64,000 bases of DNA, taken from contig CAWCPQ010000001.1 in assembly GCA_963797535.1 (NCBI GenBank), forward strand, positions 3,038,001 to 3,102,000, given 5' to 3'. Source of the stretch: JAWWOL01 sp963797535 (GTDB taxonomy: Bacteria > Actinomycetota > Actinomycetes > JAWWOL01). Below are positions 15,539-26,921 of this stretch, in pieces; within the stretch, counting starts at the first letter, position 1; the number at the start of each line of letters is the position of its first letter. A model generated the notes under the pieces. The model ran no database searches and was not told the DNA's origin. It worked only from the letters and a program-made list of their open reading frames with translations. The position numbers were made by a program, and so were the translations under genes.

Positions 15539-18500
15539 ATGACCCAGCACACGCGGACGACCTCGAGAGCCGTCTTCCTCATCCTGACGGTTCTGGCGCT
15601 GGTCGTGTCGGTCCTCCCCGCTCTCTCGGCACAGGCTGCCGGTCCCATCGCGAAGATCAGTTTCCAGGCGGCGGACATCAAGGCGCCGAGCGGCTTCTCT
15701 ATCGACAGCGGGCAGGCTTACACCAGCGCCCGTGGCTACGGGTGGGTCAACTTCAACGACAACAACCCGGTCGACCTGACCGCCAACACTCGCTACAGCT
15801 GGAACGCGGCCACCGGATTCATCACCGTCTTCCAGATGCAGCAGAAGAGCTCAGCCGGCGTCATCACCGGCGGACGCTGGGAGTACGCCGTACCGAACGG
15901 CACCTACGACGTCACCGTCACCGCCGGCGACGGGCGCAAGAACGACGGGGTCAACTACTGCTGCCTTGACGGCACGAGTCGGCTCACGGTCGAAGGGGTC
16001 CTCGCGGTCAACGACTTCCACTCGACTGCCGCAGCGCCGCTGACGACCCAGACCGTCACCGTCGCGGTGACCGACGGCAAGATCACGGTGGATCCCGCTG
16101 GTGGGATCAACACCAAGCTGGACCAGGTCGTCATCGCCGCCGGGACCGGCCCGGCGCAGCCGGGCACGCCGGTCGTCACCGGTGTCACTCCTGCGCCGGG
16201 GGCTACCCAGGTCGCGCTCAACTCCGCCGTCAGCCTTGCCTTGTCGCTGCCGGTCGACCTGTCCACCGTCAATGCCTCGAACATCGTCCTGACCGGGCCC
16301 GGCGGGGTCGTCACGGGCAACTACAACGCCGACGCTGCTGGTGGCACTGCCAGCTTCACCCCCGGAGCCAACCTCGCGGTCAACTCGGTCTACACCCTGA
16401 CCGTGTCCAGCGGGATGAAGGGATCAAACGGCCTGCCGTTCGCGCCCTTCACCTCGAGCTTCACCACCGGCACGGCGCCGCCGCCGCTGGCCTCCACGGC
16501 CTTCAACAAGGTCGCGTCCGTGCCAGTGCCCAAGCCCAACGTGCTGAAGCTCGGGCCGGACGGCCTGCTCTACGTCGGGACGGCCGGCGGCCAGATCTTC
16601 CGGTTCACCCGCGCGGCCGACGGCACCTTGACCAACGGCGAGTCCATCACCCCGTTCGGCACCAGGGTCATCACCGGGCTCGCTTTCGACCCCACCGACC
16701 CGACCCTGCTCTGGGTCACCAACAACTACTCCGGCTACAACAACGCGCCGCCGATGTCGGGCCGGGTTTCCACGGTGACGATCCAAAGCGGTCAGCCGCT
16801 GTCGGCGGATGTCGCCAGCGCGACCGATGTCATCGTCGGGCTGCCTACGGTCCGTGCACGACCACATGACCAACGGGATCGCTTTCGGCCCCGGCAACAA
16901 GCTGTTCATCGCCCAGGGCGCCAACACCGCCTACGGGGCGCCGGACGCCTACTGGGGCCCTCGTGGCGAGGCACCGCTGACCGCGTCGATCCTGGTCGCC
17001 AACGTTCATGACACGACCGCGTTCCCGCCCGGCACGACCGTCGACGTCAACACCGACCCGCCCGGCACCACCGAGGCGACGGGGTCTGCTGCTGCTGTGG
17101 GCTACGACCCGGCGGGGGCCGGTGCGCCGGTCCAGGTCTACGCCTCCGGCATCCGCAACCCGTTCACCTTGATGTGGGGTTCCAACGGCGCGCTCTACGC
17201 CCCGGTCAACGAGTCCGCAGCCGGCGGCGTGACGCCGTCGCCGGCGAGCAACGTGCCACCGTCGATCTCCAACATCGCTGCCTACACCGACTACTTCACC
17301 CGGGTGACGGCGGGCAAGTACTACGGCCACCCCAATGCGACCCAGGGCCACTACGCCCTCAACGGCGGCAACCCCACCGCTGCCGGTGACCCGTACGAGG
17401 TCACCGAGTACCCCGTCGGCACTCTGCCGGACCCGAACTGGCAGGCGCCGGACTTCGCCATGGGCGTCCACCGCTCGCCTGACGGCGCTGCCGAGTACAC
17501 CAACGGCACCGCCTTCGGCGGCTCGCTCAAGGGCAAGATCCTGGTCAGCGAGTACTCCAACGGGGACGACATCGTCGCCGTGAGCCTCGACGGCTCCGGC
17601 AAGCCGGTGAGCGAGGCCACCCTGCCGGATGCGAACAATCCCGGCCAGTCGCTGATCTTCAACAACCCGCTCGGCCTGGCAGCCGACAGCGCCACCGGCA
17701 ACGTCTACGTCGCTGAGGCACAGAGCGAGTCCGACCCCGCGGCCGGTCAGATCACCTTGCTCACGCCGAGCACCGGCGCGGTCACGCCGCCGCCCAACAA
17801 CGGCGTCAAAATCAACTTCCAGCCGGCGAGCGTCACGGCTCCCGCCGGTTATGCGGCCGACACCGGTGCTCCGTTCAACGGACTGACCGGCTGGCAGGAC
17901 TTCTCCGGCGCGCCGCTGGACCTGTCCCTCAACACCCGGGTCCGCCACTCCGCCGCGTCCCCCGACGTGCGCTACGACACGCAGCTGATCATGCAGGCGG
18001 GGACGGGCAGCGGCAACACCACGCCCGGCCGGTGGGCGACGACGTTGCCGAACGGCAAGTACGACGTGACGGTGGCAGTGGGTGACCCCACCGCGATCAA
18101 CTCCAACGACGAGATCATCGCCCAGCCGGGCACCGCCGACGCCACGACCATCATCGACCACTTCGTGCCGACGACCGGCAACTTCTGGTCGACCCAGACC
18201 AAGCGGGTCACCGTGTCCAACGGCCTGCTGGTGCTGACACCCGCGGGTGGCACGCAGACCAAGATCGACTACGTCGACGCCATCCCGGCTGCTACCGACG
18301 GCATCGCGCCCGCGCTGTCGGTTGCACTGGCGGGTGTGCTCGTCTCCGGCACGACGTACAACGGTCAGGTCAAGGCGACGGTGACGGCGACGGACAACGT
18401 CGGGGTGACCTCGCTGACCTACACCCTCGACGGCGGGGCTGTGACTCCGTACACCGTTCCCGTTGTCGTCTCGGCCGTGGGCAGCCACACCCTGATCGTC

Positions 18501-21500
18501 AGCGCGGCGGACGCCGCCGGAAACGTGACCAACTCGAGCAGCTCGTTCACCATCACCTCCACCGCGCCGACGAGTGCGCACGTCAACTTCTCGACGGCGA
18601 CGAGCGCCAAGCCCAGCGGCTACGTCAACGACTACGGGCTGGCCTTCGACCCCTCGGTCGGCTTCGGCTGGGAGAATGCCAACGACGGCACCCCGGCCTC
18701 GCTGGTGGGCAACGGGCGCGAGCGCAACTCGGCGCTGTCCCCGGACAAGCGTTACGACACCCTGGTGCAGATGCAGCAGACTGCCTCTTCCTCGAGCGGC
18801 ACGCTGACGCCGGGACGGTGGGAGCTCGCACTCGCCAACGGTGACTACAACGTGACCGTCGCGGTGGGCGACGCCACTGCCACCAACTCGGTCGACCGGA
18901 TCACCGCCGAGCCGGGCACCGCGAACTCGGTCACCATCATCAACAACTTCCAAGCCGTGACCGGGACCCTGTTCCAGACCGTCACCAAGCGGGTCACCGT
19001 GTCCGACGGCCGGCTGACGCTGAGCCCCAACGGCGGCACCAACACCAAGATTGACTTCGTCGACGTGACCCAGGCCGGACCGTTGGTCGACGGCACGCCG
19101 CCCACCGCCTCGGTGGGACTGTCGGGCACCCTCGTCAGCGGCACCAGCTACACCGGGACCGTGACCGCGACGGTGACCGCGGCGGACGAAGCCCTCGGTA
19201 GCGGCCTGAAGTCGGTGACCTACTCCCTCGACGGAGGCGCCGACACCGCCTACACGGCACCGGTAGCCGTCTCTGACGTCGGGCCGCACACCTTCGTGGT
19301 GACGGCGACCGACAACTCCAACAACGTCGGCCACGCCACGTCGACGTTCACCATCAACCCGCCTCCGCCGCCGGACACGACCCCGCCTTCGGCCTCCATC
19401 GGGCTGGTCGGGGAGACCGACGGCACCATCTACACCGGTGACGTGACGGCGACGGTCTCGGCGGCAGACGAGGCCGGTGGGTCCGGGCTCAAGTCGGTCA
19501 CCTACTCCCTCGACGGCGGTGCCGACACTGCGTACACCAAGGCACTGGTCGTCCACACCGCCGGCACGCACACGTTGTCAGTGACGGCCACCGACAACCA
19601 GCTGAACACGTTCACGACCTCGCAGAGCTGGACCTCCCAGCTCCTTGACACGACGGACCCGACCGCCACGATCTCTCTTGCCGGCACGGTCTACACGGCC
19701 GGCGTCTACGGCGGCGATGTCTCGGCGACCGTGGTCGCGGCGGACGAGGCAGGCGGCTCCGGTGTCGCCACGGTGGCCTACGTCCTCGACGGGGGAGCCT
19801 CGACCCCGTACACCGGCAGTGTTCCCGTGACCGGTGCTGGTCCGCACACGCTGGCCGTCACCGTGACCGACAACCAGCACAACGTGGGCACGGCCAGCAA
19901 GTCCTGGACCCAGCTCGTGCCGGACGTCACCAACCCGACCGCGAACGTGTCGCTGGCTGGTTCGACCGACGGGACCATCTACAGCGGTGACGTCACCGTG
20001 ACGGCTTCGTCGGCCGACGAGTCGGGGGGCTCCGGGGTCAAGACGGTGACCTACTCCCTCGACGGCGGCGCGGCTGCGGCCTACACCGCCCCAGTGGTGG
20101 TCACGGCGACCGGCGCCCACACGTTCAACCTGACCGTGACGGACAACGCCGGCAACGTCGGTCACGCCACCGCGTCGTGGAACCAGCAGTCCGCCGGTAC
20201 GCCGCACCTCACGGTGTCCTCGCCCGACGACGCGGTACTCGGCTCCACCGTGCCCCGGCTGGTCTTCTCCGCCGTACGCGGGTCGGACAACCCGCCGCCG
20301 CGGTCCTACACGTTCACGAACACCGGGACCTCGGCACTGAACGTGACCAACCTGGCCATCGGCGGCACCAACGCCAGCAGCTGGGCACTGGCGGCCGGCC
20401 AGCCGACCTCGATCGTGGTCCCGGCCGGAGGCAGCGCCCAGGTCAGCATCCAGTACAAGCCGACCGACCCGACCGGCTGCAACACCACGGCCCTGCCGTA
20501 CGCGATCGGTGACGTCAACCGCAACGCGACGCTGACCTACTCGACGAACGACCCGGCGCAGCCGACGGGATCGTCGCTGCTGTCGGGCGTCAACTCGTGC
20601 TTCGCTGGCGGAAACAGCGAGCCGGTGCTCGACCAGCTGCTGCCGGCGCTGGGCTACACCGACGTGGTGGACAACGCGAACATCGACCGCCGCTACATCG
20701 GCACCTCGCGCTACCAGCCCAACACCGACGAGATCCAGTCGCCGTACTTCAAGGTGGCCAACGCTGGCACGCCGGTGAGCATCGTGCCGCTTGCCCACTA
20801 CGGCAGCCCGAACACGACGAACTACCAGGCGACCGGCTACTACGCTGCGGGCGCGGCCATGACGACGCCGAACTCGACCTGCAGCAACGCCTGCAAGACG
20901 CTGTGGCAGTTCCCGCCGGACACGGTGGTCGGTGGCGTCACGACGTACAACCAGGACCAAAAGCTGCTGCCGTCGGTGGTGGGCACCACGACCTTCAACC
21001 CGACCGGTACGTTCGGGCTGTTCAGCGGTGACTTCTCCGACGTCAACTTCTCCGACGACTCGCTGAACTGGGGTCACAACAAGTCCAACAAGGCGCTGAC
21101 GGTCCCGCACTACCTGCACGACATGCGCGTCTACCCGGCGTACGGACCCGGTCACGTGGCCATCCCCAACACCTACATCGTGGGCATCGACCTGTCCCGC
21201 GTGCCGGCCTACAAGAACAACGACTTCCAGGACGTCATCCTGCTGGTTCGCAACGTTCAGCCGGCGCTGACGCAAGGTCCGCTCATCGGGCCCAGCACAA
21301 GCGTCGACCTGACCACGGGTGGCACGGTCAGCCCGACCTGCGCCGTCACCGGTTTCGACGGGGTGCTTGCCAACACTGCCGGCACGCAGTGCAACGCCGG
21401 CAACATCGCGTTCGGCCCCAACGGGCTGACGCTGACCAGCTCGGCCGGCCAGCTGGCGAACAGCAATCAGCAGAACGCGCTGTACAAGACCTTTGACGCC

Positions 21501-22025
21501 ACCCGCAGCTATACGCAGAACAAGGTCAACCACGGGTTCACGGTCACTGCCAGGGTGCTCGGCCCGGTGACCCAGCTGACCAACGACTACCAGCAGATCG
21601 GCGCGTTCTTCGGCCCCGACCAGGCCAACTTCGTCAAGGTCGAGGCCGAGCACAACGGCACCGGTGACCCGAAACTGACCATGTTCTACAGCGAGAAGGG
21701 CGTGGCCGGGACGGTTGCCTCCGTGCCGCTACCGGCGATGACGACGGCGAGCACGCTCGACCTGATCATCCAGGGCAACAGCAACGTCCCGGACCCGTTG
21801 CCGTACGGCGACACCGACGGGGTGAGCGGGTTCCCGTTGGACGAGCTGACCGTCTACTACAGCATCAACGGAGCGGCGCCGGTTCAGGTCGGCACGACCA
21901 AGTTCCCGGTCGACGTCACCGGCTGGTTCAACCGCCAGTCCAAGGCCGGCATCCTGGTCTCGAACACCGGGAGTGCGAACACCCTCACCGCGACGTTCAG
22001 CAAGTTCTCGATCACGGCTTCGTAG
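15539..22025 (+). pseudogene. giant secreted multidomain protein (malectin-like, beta-propeller, Ig-like), one frameshift
   Basis: About 2,160 residues once a single extra base near 16850 is ignored (GLP|RSVHDHM join). A Sec signal ending ALSAQA is followed by a malectin-like carbohydrate-binding domain (ISFQAADIKAPSGF onward), a Big_5-type domain (TPAPGATQVALNSAVSLA), and a six- or seven-bladed propeller like PQQ-dependent sugar dehydrogenases (NVLKLGPDGLLYVGTAGG). Two more malectin-like domains and about six Ig-like repeats built on VTYSLDGGA...YT come next, then a choice-of-anchor/SPD-2-like segment and a C-terminal lectin/laminin-like domain. No LPXTG or membrane anchor is seen at the end. 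It probably binds or modifies extracellular polysaccharide, given its neighbours. Function otherwise unknown. Confidence 0.82.
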
Positions 22026-22106
22026 CCGCTGATCGAGGCGGGCACAATCGGTGACACATCAGTGGTAACTGCTGTCACAAACGATCTCTTTCGATAACAA
22101 CAACCA

Positions 22107-22141
22107 CCCCGGCCGACCCGCGTAAAGCGTGTCGGCCGGGG
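22107..22141 (+). terminator. terminator-like hairpin after the giant gene
   Basis: A perfect 11-bp stem, CCCCGGCCGAC with GTCGGCCGGGG, and a 13-nt loop lie 82 nt after the stop. There is no T-tract, as is usual for strong GC-rich actinobacterial terminators. Confidence 0.7.
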
Positions 22142-22231
22142 CTGTCATCACGCTCCGTAGCGTGATTGCGGCCCGCTTCTGTGTGCTGGCGCCCAGCCAT
22201 GTGTACGGGGCATTAACTCTCGTCCCAGCCG

Positions 22232-22261
22232 TTGACCAAAACTGTCGATTGTCACCCTAAT
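22232..22261 (+). promoter_or_regulatory. putative promoter of the c-di-AMP riboswitch transcript
   Basis: TTGACC (22232-22237), an 18-nt spacer and CCTAAT (22256-22261) form a plausible promoter placing the start near 22268, just upstream of the riboswitch aptamer. Confidence 0.45.
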
Positions 22262-22310
22262 GGGCTAGTCTGACTGCGTCCCCGCCACTGGTGGGGATGC
22301 CCCCGCGTGC

Positions 22311-22482
22311 AACGCCGAGTCCTGCCCGGCGCGAGGGGCACCTGCGGCTTTGCAAGGGCAGGAGCGGGGGACCCAGGTTCCTCGGAGTGCGTCTTTGGCG
22401 TACCTCCTCGGGGTGAAGTCACCGTTCGGCGGTGGCGGGGCGAGCCTCTTAGCCCTAACCCGACAGCTGACCTCGCAGGCGT
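22311..22482 (+). promoter_or_regulatory. ydaO-type c-di-AMP riboswitch
   Basis: This leader contains the conserved blocks of the ydaO/yuaA aptamer in order: ACGCCGAGTCCTGCC, AGCGGGGGACCCAGG, CGGGGTGAAGTCACCG and the 3' block CCCGACAGCTGACCTCGCAG, with GGCGT pairing back to ACGCC at the 5' end (P1). In actinobacteria this class senses cyclic di-AMP and mostly controls cell-wall hydrolases and other surface genes, usually as an OFF switch. The aptamer ends 16 nt before the ATG of the first GH26-like gene. The GAGAGG site at 22487-22492 could pair with CCTCT inside the aptamer (22445-22449), so control is probably at translation. Confidence 0.88.
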
Positions 22483-22498
22483 GTGTGAGAGGACAACT

Positions 22499-24130
22499 AT
22501 GTTTGGCTCCCTGCCCGGCGCCGATCGTCGCGGCGCCCATCGCGCCCCGGTCGCCCACGTTTCCGGCGACCTCGACGCATCGTCTCCCCCGCCACCTCCC
22601 TCGAGGCGCGACCGCCTGAGCAACCGCCGCCGCAACCTGACGGCGGTTTTTGCCGGGGCCTTGGTCATGGGTCTCGGAGCGCAGGTCTACGTGCTGGGGA
22701 TCAACGGTGCAGCCTCTGCTGCCACGGCCAACATCACGCCGCTGACTCCCGGAAAGACCCTGTCCGGCGTCACCGGCGGCGGCGGTCAGACCGCCGTCAA
22801 CGCCTTCGGCAAGTGGCGCGGTCGCACCGTCGACGTGGTCACCAACTACCTCGGCACGGACACCTGGACCGGCATCACCAACGTTGCCGGTGAGGGTCTC
22901 ACCAAATACTGGGACGGCTCGACCGCTCACCGCGTCTACAGCGTGCCCATGCTTCCGCTGCAGCAATCGGCCTCGCTGACCGCGGAAGCCAATGGTGACT
23001 ACAACAGCAAGTTCAAGACGGTCGCGCAGGCCCTGATCAACGGTGGCGACGGTTCGTCGACGATCCGCCTCGGCTGGGAAATGACCGGCGACTGGTACCC
23101 GTGGTACGGCGGCGCCAACCCGTCGGCATTCATTTCGGCCTGGCGTCAGATTGTCACCTCGATGAGATCGGTCTCGGGCGCGCATTTCACCTTTGACTTC
23201 AACGTCGCGCTGCACAACTTCGACCCGTCCAAGCTTTATCCGGGTGACGCCTACGTCGACCTGATCGGCGCCGACAACTACGACGACTCGTTCTCCTACA
23301 GCTATCCTGCGACGGACCACGTCAAGGTCTGGGCGCACATCGCCGGCGACGGATTCGGCCTCGACTGGCTGGGCAACTTCGCCAAGTCCCACGGCAAGCG
23401 GATGAGCTTCCCCGAGTGGGGCGTCTCCCAGCGCTGCGACGGCCACAGTGGCGGCGACGACCCGTACTTCATGCAGCAGTTCCACAACTGGATGGCTTCG
23501 CACGACGTCGCCTACGAGACCTACAGCGAGTTCGCCGAGAACAGCTGCCGTAACTTCATCCTGACCAGTGGTGCGTTCCCGAAGGCGGCCGCGCTCTACC
23601 AGAAGCTGTCCTCTGGCGGCGCCATCACGACGCCGACACCGACCACGACGACCAAGTCGCCGACGCCGACCGCGACCACGACCAAGCCGACGCCGACCAC
23701 GACCAAGCCGACGCCGACCACGACCAAGCCGACGCCGACCGCGACCACCAAGTCGCCGACGCCGGCACCCACCACGACCAAGCCGCCGGTGGTCTCCGGT
23801 TCGCTGGACGTGCACTCGGTCCTGGCCAGTGCCAACGCCAATCGGTCCGGCAGCTGGGTGCTCCAGGGCTCGACGATCAGCGGCACCCGCTACCTCTTCG
23901 TCAACCCGCCGTCCGGAACCACTCTGGTGCGGTTCTACCTGGACCGCTCGACCAGCTCGAGCCCGAACCGGACCGAGACCTCCGGTCCCTGGGACTTCTC
24001 GGGTACCAACGGTTCGGTCGAGAAGCCCTGGAACGCCAGTGGCATCAGCAAGGGCAAGCACACGCTCATCGTGCTGGCAACGGTTTCCGGCTCGGTGAAG
24101 TCGGTCACGGTGACCTTCACCACCAGCTAG
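22499..24130 (+). CDS. secreted GH26-like glycosidase with Thr/Pro linker (paralogue 1)
   Basis: 543 residues. A long basic N-region and hydrophobic segment (about 47-68) form an export signal ending near NGAASA. The catalytic domain (about 80-372) matches glycoside hydrolase family 26. GWEMTGDW contains the likely acid/base Glu194 and FPEWG the likely nucleophile Glu306. A Thr/Pro/Lys stalk (about 376-428) leads to a C-terminal beta-sandwich domain (about 435-543). GH26 enzymes are mainly endo-beta-mannanases; the true substrate here is unknown. Its leader carries a c-di-AMP riboswitch and a strong hairpin follows. It is the first of four paralogues around the polysaccharide operon. Confidence 0.88.
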   Translation: MFGSLPGADRRGAHRAPVAHVSGDLDASSPPPPPSRRDRLSNRRRNLTAVFAGALVMGLGAQVYVLGINGAASAATANITPLTPGKTLSGVTGGGGQTAVNAFGKWRGRTVDVVTNYLGTDTWTGITNVAGEGLTKYWDGSTAHRVYSVPMLPLQQSASLTAEANGDYNSKFKTVAQALINGGDGSSTIRLGWEMTGDWYPWYGGANPSAFISAWRQIVTSMRSVSGAHFTFDFNVALHNFDPSKLYPGDAYVDLIGADNYDDSFSYSYPATDHVKVWAHIAGDGFGLDWLGNFAKSHGKRMSFPEWGVSQRCDGHSGGDDPYFMQQFHNWMASHDVAYETYSEFAENSCRNFILTSGAFPKAAALYQKLSSGGAITTPTPTTTTKSPTPTATTTKPTPTTTKPTPTTTKPTPTATTKSPTPAPTTTKPPVVSGSLDVHSVLASANANRSGSWVLQGSTISGTRYLFVNPPSGTTLVRFYLDRSTSSSPNRTETSGPWDFSGTNGSVEKPWNASGISKGKHTLIVLATVSGSVKSVTVTFTTS

Positions 24131-24146
24131 TTCGCATCGCACAGCG

Positions 24147-24190
24147 ACGGGTCGACTTCCCTCGGGGAGTCGGCCCGTCGTCGTTTGTTT
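24147..24190 (+). terminator. intrinsic terminator after GH26 paralogue 1
   Basis: A 13-14 bp stem beginning ACGGGTCGACTTCC and closing with the matching GGAGTCGGCCCGT, tetraloop CTCG, followed by CGTCGTTTGTTT. It lies 16 nt after the stop, so the next gene probably has its own promoter. Confidence 0.8.
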
Positions 24191-24356
24191 CCAACGGCAT
24201 CGCTTTGATCGAAGCCCGGGTGCACGCCCGATGAACCCTCGCAGCACATTGCGCCACCGACCGCGTGGGGCCGCTCGAGCCGCCTAGCCTGGAACAGTCG
24301 CTGAAATGTCGCCCCCGCCCCCTCGGTCGGGGCTTTCTTGTTGTACGAGGTTTGTC

Positions 24357-25717
24357 ATGGCTGTTGTCCTGCGTTGGAAAGCCGCAATAGCGTCCACCGC
24401 GATCGTCGGACTAGCGCTCGCGTGTACCGTCCGGGTGCCGTCGGCCGCCGCTGCGGTCACTGCGCTGCCACTGACCGCAGGACGGACTCTGTCCGGTGTC
24501 GTCGCCAGTGGTGGCCAGCCAGCGACCGACGCCTTCGGGGCCTGGCGTGGCCACCCGGTCGAGGTCGTCACTGCCTACACGGGGACGGACTCGTGGGACA
24601 ACATCACGTCCGTGACCAAGCAGGGGCTCACCAAGTACTGGGTCAACTCGAACGCACACCGCATCTGGTCGGTGCCGCTGCTGCCGATCCACGAGAGCGC
24701 ATCGCTGCAGTCAGCGGCCGCAGGCGCGTACAACAGCAAGTACGCCTCGGTGGCGCAGCAGCTCATTGCCGGCGGGGACGGGGCCTCGACGATCCGGCTC
24801 GGCTGGGAGCTGACCGGCGACTGGTATCCCTGGTCCGGCGTCAAGAACCCGGCAGCGTTCGCCGGTGCCTGGCGGCAGGCCGTCACGGCCATGCGCTCCG
24901 TGCCGGGCGCTCATTTCACCTTCGACTTCAACATCGCGCTCGGACAGGTCGACCCGACACCGATGTATCCCGGTGATGCCTACGTCGACCTCATTGGCGC
25001 CGACATCTACGACTACACCGTCAAGGTCGCTGCCAGCGACCACGTCGGAGTCTGGAACCACTTCCTCAATGAGAGTGCCGGCCTGACCTGGTTGGCCTCG
25101 TTTGCCGCTGCCCACGGCAAACGGATGAGCTTTCCCGAGTGGGGGGTCGAGTGGACCTGCGACGGGCACGGTGGTGGCGACGACCCCTACTTCGTGCAGC
25201 AGTTCGGCGCCTGGGTGGCCCGCCACAACGTCGCCTACGAGTCCTACTTCAACCACGATATGGACGCCTGCACCAAGTCCGCGCTGCGGGACGGTCTCTT
25301 CCCCCAGTGCAGCCGCGGCATACCAGCAGCTGTTCCAAGCGACGGTTCCGCCGCCGGTGGTGCCGCCGACACCCCCCAGCGTCGGGCCTCGACCTCACCC
25401 GGATCAGAGTGGGCAAGACCGCCGCACGAACGAACGGCGTGATGCTGTTCGGTGCGACCGTGACGGACCCCGTCTACATCTGGCTGGCGGATCTCGCGGG
25501 TACGACTCAGGTCCGCTTCTTCCTCGACCGGCCTGCGACGGCGACACCATCGGCGACCGAGAACTCAGCTCCGTGGGACTTGGCGGCTGGCTCTGCTACG
25601 GCGGCAAACCCTTTGCCAGCAGGGAGTCTGGCGGCAGGGAGTCACCAGCTGACGGTGCTGGCGACGATGTCGAGCGGCACCATTCAATCGGCCACTGTCA
25701 GCTTTACGGCCAAGTAA
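24357..25717 (+). pseudogene. secreted GH26-like glycosidase (paralogue 2), two frameshifts
   Basis: About 452 residues if two indels are corrected. The N-terminal segment has an export signal with a possible lipobox (LALAC). The GH26-like domain is complete, with GWELTGDW (Glu151) and SFPEWG (Glu261). The frame changes near 25306 in a run of five C (LFP|SAAAAYQQLF) and near 25375 in a run of six C. The C-terminal domain then reads VGKTAARTNGVMLFG to the end. Both indels lie in homopolymers, pointing to read errors or very recent slippage. The Pro linker is much shorter than in paralogues 1 and 3. I prefer the ATG at 24357 over an upstream in-frame start. Confidence 0.83.
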
Positions 25718-25776
25718 CCGGCGCATGACGTTGGTGTCGGGGGACCCATCGCGTGCGGTGCGGGACAATGGGTGTC

Positions 25777-26918
25777 ATGAGCCCGCGCAGAGTGCTGCAC
25801 GTCAGTCAGCCGGTGACAGAGGGTGTCGCCAACTGGGTCGTCGACCTGGTCGCGGACCAGCTCGGCCGGGGTTATGAGCCCGTCGTTGCCTGCCCCGGCT
25901 CCTCGCCACTGAGCGATCGGGTGCGCGCGCTGGGTGCCGAGCAGCGGGACTGGGCTGCCAGCCGCTCGCCGGGACCCCGTGTGCCCGACGAGGTGCGCCG
26001 GCTGCACAGGATCATCGGCGAGGTCCGACCGGACCTGGTACATCTGCACAGCAGCAAGGCCGGCCTCGCCGGCCGGGTGGCGATGCGGGGAGCCCGGCCG
26101 ACCGTCTTCCAGCCGCACGGCTGGTCGTTCCAGGCGACGACCGGGCCGCTTCGCCGGGCGACGGTCGGGTGGGAGCGGGTGGGGTCGCGCTGGGCCGATC
26201 GGATCCTGTGCGTGAGCGAGGGAGAGGCCGCGGAGGCGGCCGAGATCGGCATTCGCCCGGACCGGCTCGCCGTTGTCAGCAACGGCGTCGACCTGAGCCG
26301 CTGGCCGGCGGCGCTCGCGCAGGACACGGGCGGACGCCCGTCGGCTGCTCGGCCTCGACCCGACGGCGCCGCTCGCCGTCAGCGTCGGCCGGCTCAGCCG
26401 GCAGAAGGGCCAGGACCTGCTGGTGGCGGCGTGGCCTTCCGTTCGCGCATCGGTTGCCGGAGCCCGGCTCTACCTCATCGGCGACGGCCCCGACCGTGCT
26501 GACCTCGCTGCTGCCATCGGTACGGAGTCGGGGATCGTTCTGTTTGGCGCGAGCGCGGAGGTGCCCACCTGGCTGGCTGCGGCCGACGTGGTCGTGATGG
26601 CCTCGCGTTGGGAGGGCATGTCGCTGTCCGTGCTGGAGGCTGCCGCTGTGGGCCGCAGGCTCGTCGTGACCGACGTCGCTGGGCATGCTCGACGTCGTCG
26701 GAGTGGGCGCGGGCGCCGCTGGTGCCGTCGTCCCGCTCGAACCCGGCGACACGTTCGCCGCACGCTTCGCCGAGGCTGTAGCGCTGCGGCTGACCGGGAC
26801 GGAGCTCCGCGAGCGAGAGGCCGCCGTCGCGCGGGCCAGGGTCGAGGAGCGGTTCTCGATCACCAGGGCCTTCGCCGACACGATCAAGGTGTACGACGGC
26901 TGCCTTGCTGGCCGTTGA
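25777..26918 (+). pseudogene. GT4-family glycosyltransferase, two frameshifts
   Basis: About 380 residues when two single extra G residues are ignored, near 26328 (DTG|DARRLLG) and near 26690 (DVAG|MLDVVG). The N-terminal Rossmann half starts VLHVSQPVTEGVANWVVDL, with RPDLVHLHSSKAGLAGR. The C-terminal nucleotide-sugar half has VSVGRLSRQKGQDLLV, LIGDGPDRADL, VVMASRWEGMSLSVLEA and VVPLEPGDTFA, the usual GT4 order with the EGxSLSVLEA motif. It lies between the GH26 pair and the polysaccharide operon, ending 3 nt from the convergent operon end. It probably adds a sugar on a lipid carrier in the cytoplasm. Confidence 0.83.
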
Positions 26919-26921
26919 GGC

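Noticed and set aside
16845..21653. Very long minus-strand open frames opposite the giant surface gene
   Set aside because: Their composition is low-complexity Val/Gly/Arg with no recognisable domain, mirroring codon bias of the plus-strand gene.
22265..24247. Long minus-strand open frame opposite GH26 paralogue 1
   Set aside because: It is Arg/Gly-rich, has no domain motif, and lies exactly antisense to a well-supported gene; long antisense frames are expected at this GC content.
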